Shown here: positions 7,325 to 8,818 of the stretch, in pieces
Position numbering within the stretch: position 1 is the stretch's first letter
Layout of the letters: every line of letters starts with the position of its first letter
Notes under the pieces: model-generated
Databases searched by the model: none
What the model saw: only the letters and a program-made list of their open reading frames with translations
What the model was told of the DNA's origin: nothing
Made by a program: the position numbers and the translations under genes
Source of the DNA: Ignavibacteriales bacterium
Lineage (GTDB): Bacteria > Bacteroidota > Ignavibacteria > Ignavibacteriales > Ignavibacteriaceae
Assembly: GCA_020061995.1 (NCBI GenBank)
Contig: JAGUXE010000363.1
Span: 1 to 8,818, forward strand
Reading direction: 5' to 3'
DNA length: 8,818 nucleotides

Positions 7325-8818
7325 TTACATGCCCATTCTATATCGAATTTGTAAAATGACACCACCGTCATTTTCCCAATCATTTTTCTTTCTTGCAAAA
7401 GCAGGGGTCAAATACATTCCTTCAAACCGAAACGAATGCAAACCATTTCCGAATTCAGCTAACTTAATCCATGCTTGTGCGAAAACTCGACTATCATAAA
7501 TTCTAGCTTTTGCATAAAGAAGATCACTGTTTGCTGGAGAAAAATTGAAATGAAGTGCGACCACCGGGGAAATTTTATCATATTTCAGTTCTTTCACAGC
7601 GCTATATGTACCATTTGCTCGGTAATAACTTTTCCAAATATCATGGTACCCAGCTCCAATATCTATTCTAAACTTTGTTGTTCTTTTGTCACTAGTATTC
7701 CAATAGAATGAAAATGACATCTCGCCTTGACTAAATGTGGAATAAGCGTATTGTGCATTAGCAGGTCCAAACTTTATAAACGGTTTCGAAAAATAAACGC
7801 CACCGGTTGCAAAATATAGGTTTAAGAAGGGCATTTGAAATGGGCGGGTAAAACTTAAATCAACGCCTGCAGCAGTTCCGACATTTAATCTCGGTTTTTC
7901 TGCTTGTAGAAATGGTAGATTCTCACTCAATTTTCTTGCATCATATCTAACTCTGCCTAAAAATCTGGCATCAACCATAAGTGCTTTATTTAAATCCGCT
8001 TTACTTTCAGAAAGTGAAATTAAAGTCCTAAAACCTGCTGTAAATGACATTGCCTGATATGGCAATAAATTTTGAGAGCGGTCAAGAAAACCAAATTCAA
8101 CTCCTCCTATCGCACCGCCGAATTTCATTATTTCGTGGGAAAATGAGACATGAGAAAAACTTGCATCAACCCGATAGTCAGATTTAGCAACAGCATCCGT
8201 CCCTCTTCTACCCGAAACTTTTTTCTCCTCTTTCATATACCAGTGAAAATTATTCATCCGCTGGAATGCTAAAAAGTCAGCATTATCTCTTGATACGATA
8301 CCAATACTTGTCTTAATTTCGTTATCAACGTTTATACCAAGCAGTGTTGGTGGTGGATCTTCATTTAGCTTTCTATAATTTCTATAGACCTGGTAGAGAG
8401 CGGAATAAATTTCAGGGAATTCATTTCTGATATAAAAAATATCTTTGAAACTGAGAACACGTGTAATCTCTTCCCTTGGACCATCAACCGCCTCACCGAT
8501 GAACGACTCTCCTCCGGCAGCTAAACTGCGTCTTTCTTCAATAAACATAAGCATTGTCGAATCAAATCCAACACCTTCGAGCATCAAGACTAACCGGTAG
8601 GTAATATTCTCTGCATCCTTAAATTTGTAGGGATCTCTCTCGTTCGTTCTAGGAATCTCTTCAACCGGAAAATCCTTTAATTCAGAGGCTTGGAAATCTA
8701 TATAATTTAAATTCAGATAACTCTTATCTCTCGATAGCTTTAAATCAATTTTGTGAAAAATATCATCAAGACTTTGAGAGAAAAGAAATTCTGAACCTAA
8801 AAGAAATATTATAAAAAC
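7325..8818 (-). CDS. Exported outer-membrane-type protein, X family, first copy (X1), 5' end just outside window
   Basis: The frame is open to the window edge: 497 residues are visible. A start at 8587 (TTG) or 8584 (ATG) would be internal, because upstream of it the protein aligns with X2. The first visible residues, VFIIFLLGSEFLFSQ, are the rest of a signal peptide. SLDDIFHKIDLKLSRD and SYLNLNYIDF then match LDNIYYKIESKLKKD and TYLNIHAVNF of X2. Only about 5-10 codons are missing. The N-terminal domain has VLMLEGVGFDSTMLMFIEE, then FLAFQRMNNFH, then a basic linker (GRRGT). The C-terminal half starts near YRVDASFSH and has LPFLNLYFATGG, KFGPA and SFYWNTS before the end WENDGGVILQIRYRMGM. It ends in Met instead of the Phe of X2. 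It is the first gene of the first cassette. Function unknown. Confidence 0.85.
   Translation of the reverse strand, partial: VFIIFLLGSEFLFSQSLDDIFHKIDLKLSRDKSYLNLNYIDFQASELKDFPVEEIPRTNERDPYKFKDAENITYRLVLMLEGVGFDSTMLMFIEERRSLAAGGESFIGEAVDGPREEITRVLSFKDIFYIRNEFPEIYSALYQVYRNYRKLNEDPPPTLLGINVDNEIKTSIGIVSRDNADFLAFQRMNNFHWYMKEEKKVSGRRGTDAVAKSDYRVDASFSHVSFSHEIMKFGGAIGGVEFGFLDRSQNLLPYQAMSFTAGFRTLISLSESKADLNKALMVDARFLGRVRYDARKLSENLPFLQAEKPRLNVGTAAGVDLSFTRPFQMPFLNLYFATGGVYFSKPFIKFGPANAQYAYSTFSQGEMSFSFYWNTSDKRTTKFRIDIGAGYHDIWKSYYRANGTYSAVKELKYDKISPVVALHFNFSPANSDLLYAKARIYDSRVFAQAWIKLAEFGNGLHSFRFEGMYLTPAFARKKNDWENDGGVILQIRYRMGM

Larger units (their letters stand above)
2873..8818 (-). repeat. Old tandem duplication of the X-Y two-gene cassette
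   Basis: Cassette 1 (5900-8818, X1 then Y1) and cassette 2 (2873-5788, X2 then Y2) have the same gene order, lengths, short internal gap and protein architecture. Similarity is strong in blocks at protein level. Remaining base-level similarity is patchy, for instance GTTAAAAATCTC followed by similar bases at 4082 and at 7091. The duplication is therefore old and the copies probably have distinct roles or partners. Both copies of both genes are intact. Confidence 0.85.

Noticed and set aside
8582..8587. TTG/ATG at 8587/8584 as the start of X1 (420 or 419 aa).
   Set aside because: The upstream frame stays open to the window edge and encodes the rest of a signal peptide and a region that aligns with residues 20-80 of X2.

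Overview
The window is an AT-rich (roughly one third G+C by eye) stretch in which every credible gene lies on the minus strand. In transcription order, from high to low coordinates, there are five: X1 (8818-7325, first few codons outside the window), Y1 (7300-5900), X2 (5788-4292), Y2 (4270-2873) and Z (2786-1, its C-terminus outside the window). X, Y and Z are my labels, not gene symbols. The signal peptides ending in ..AQ/..GQ/..SQ, the low G+C, the chain of 'SPxGGE...W...NNGxxW' modules and the pairs of outer-membrane-like proteins suggest a Bacteroidota/Ignavibacteriota-type bacterium. That is an inference from style, not from a marker gene.

Region 2873-8818 is an old tandem duplication of a two-gene cassette. 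X1 and X2 are paralogs of about 500 aa, and Y1 and Y2 are paralogs of 466 and 465 aa. Within each cassette X and Y are separated by only 24 or 21 bases. The two cassettes are separated by 111 bases that contain a good terminator-like hairpin. All four proteins have a signal peptide, an N-terminal domain of about 180-200 residues that is not barrel-like, and a C-terminal half of about 270-290 residues made of alternating aromatic/polar strands. This is the look of an outer-membrane beta-barrel. I recognise neither family by name.

Region 1-2786 encodes the N-terminal 928 residues of a large exported repeat protein: a signal peptide, a short linker, and ten beta-sandwich-like modules of 92-96 residues, the tenth cut by the window edge. 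This is a typical cell-surface or secreted architecture. The 86 bases before it hold a hairpin that touches its Shine-Dalgarno sequence, and a tiny upstream ORF.

Together the window reads as a cell-envelope locus: two copies of an X-Y outer-membrane-type pair followed by a large exported modular protein. A functional link between the pair and the modular protein is suggested only by their order and orientation. No enzyme, mobile element, RNA gene or CRISPR array was seen.
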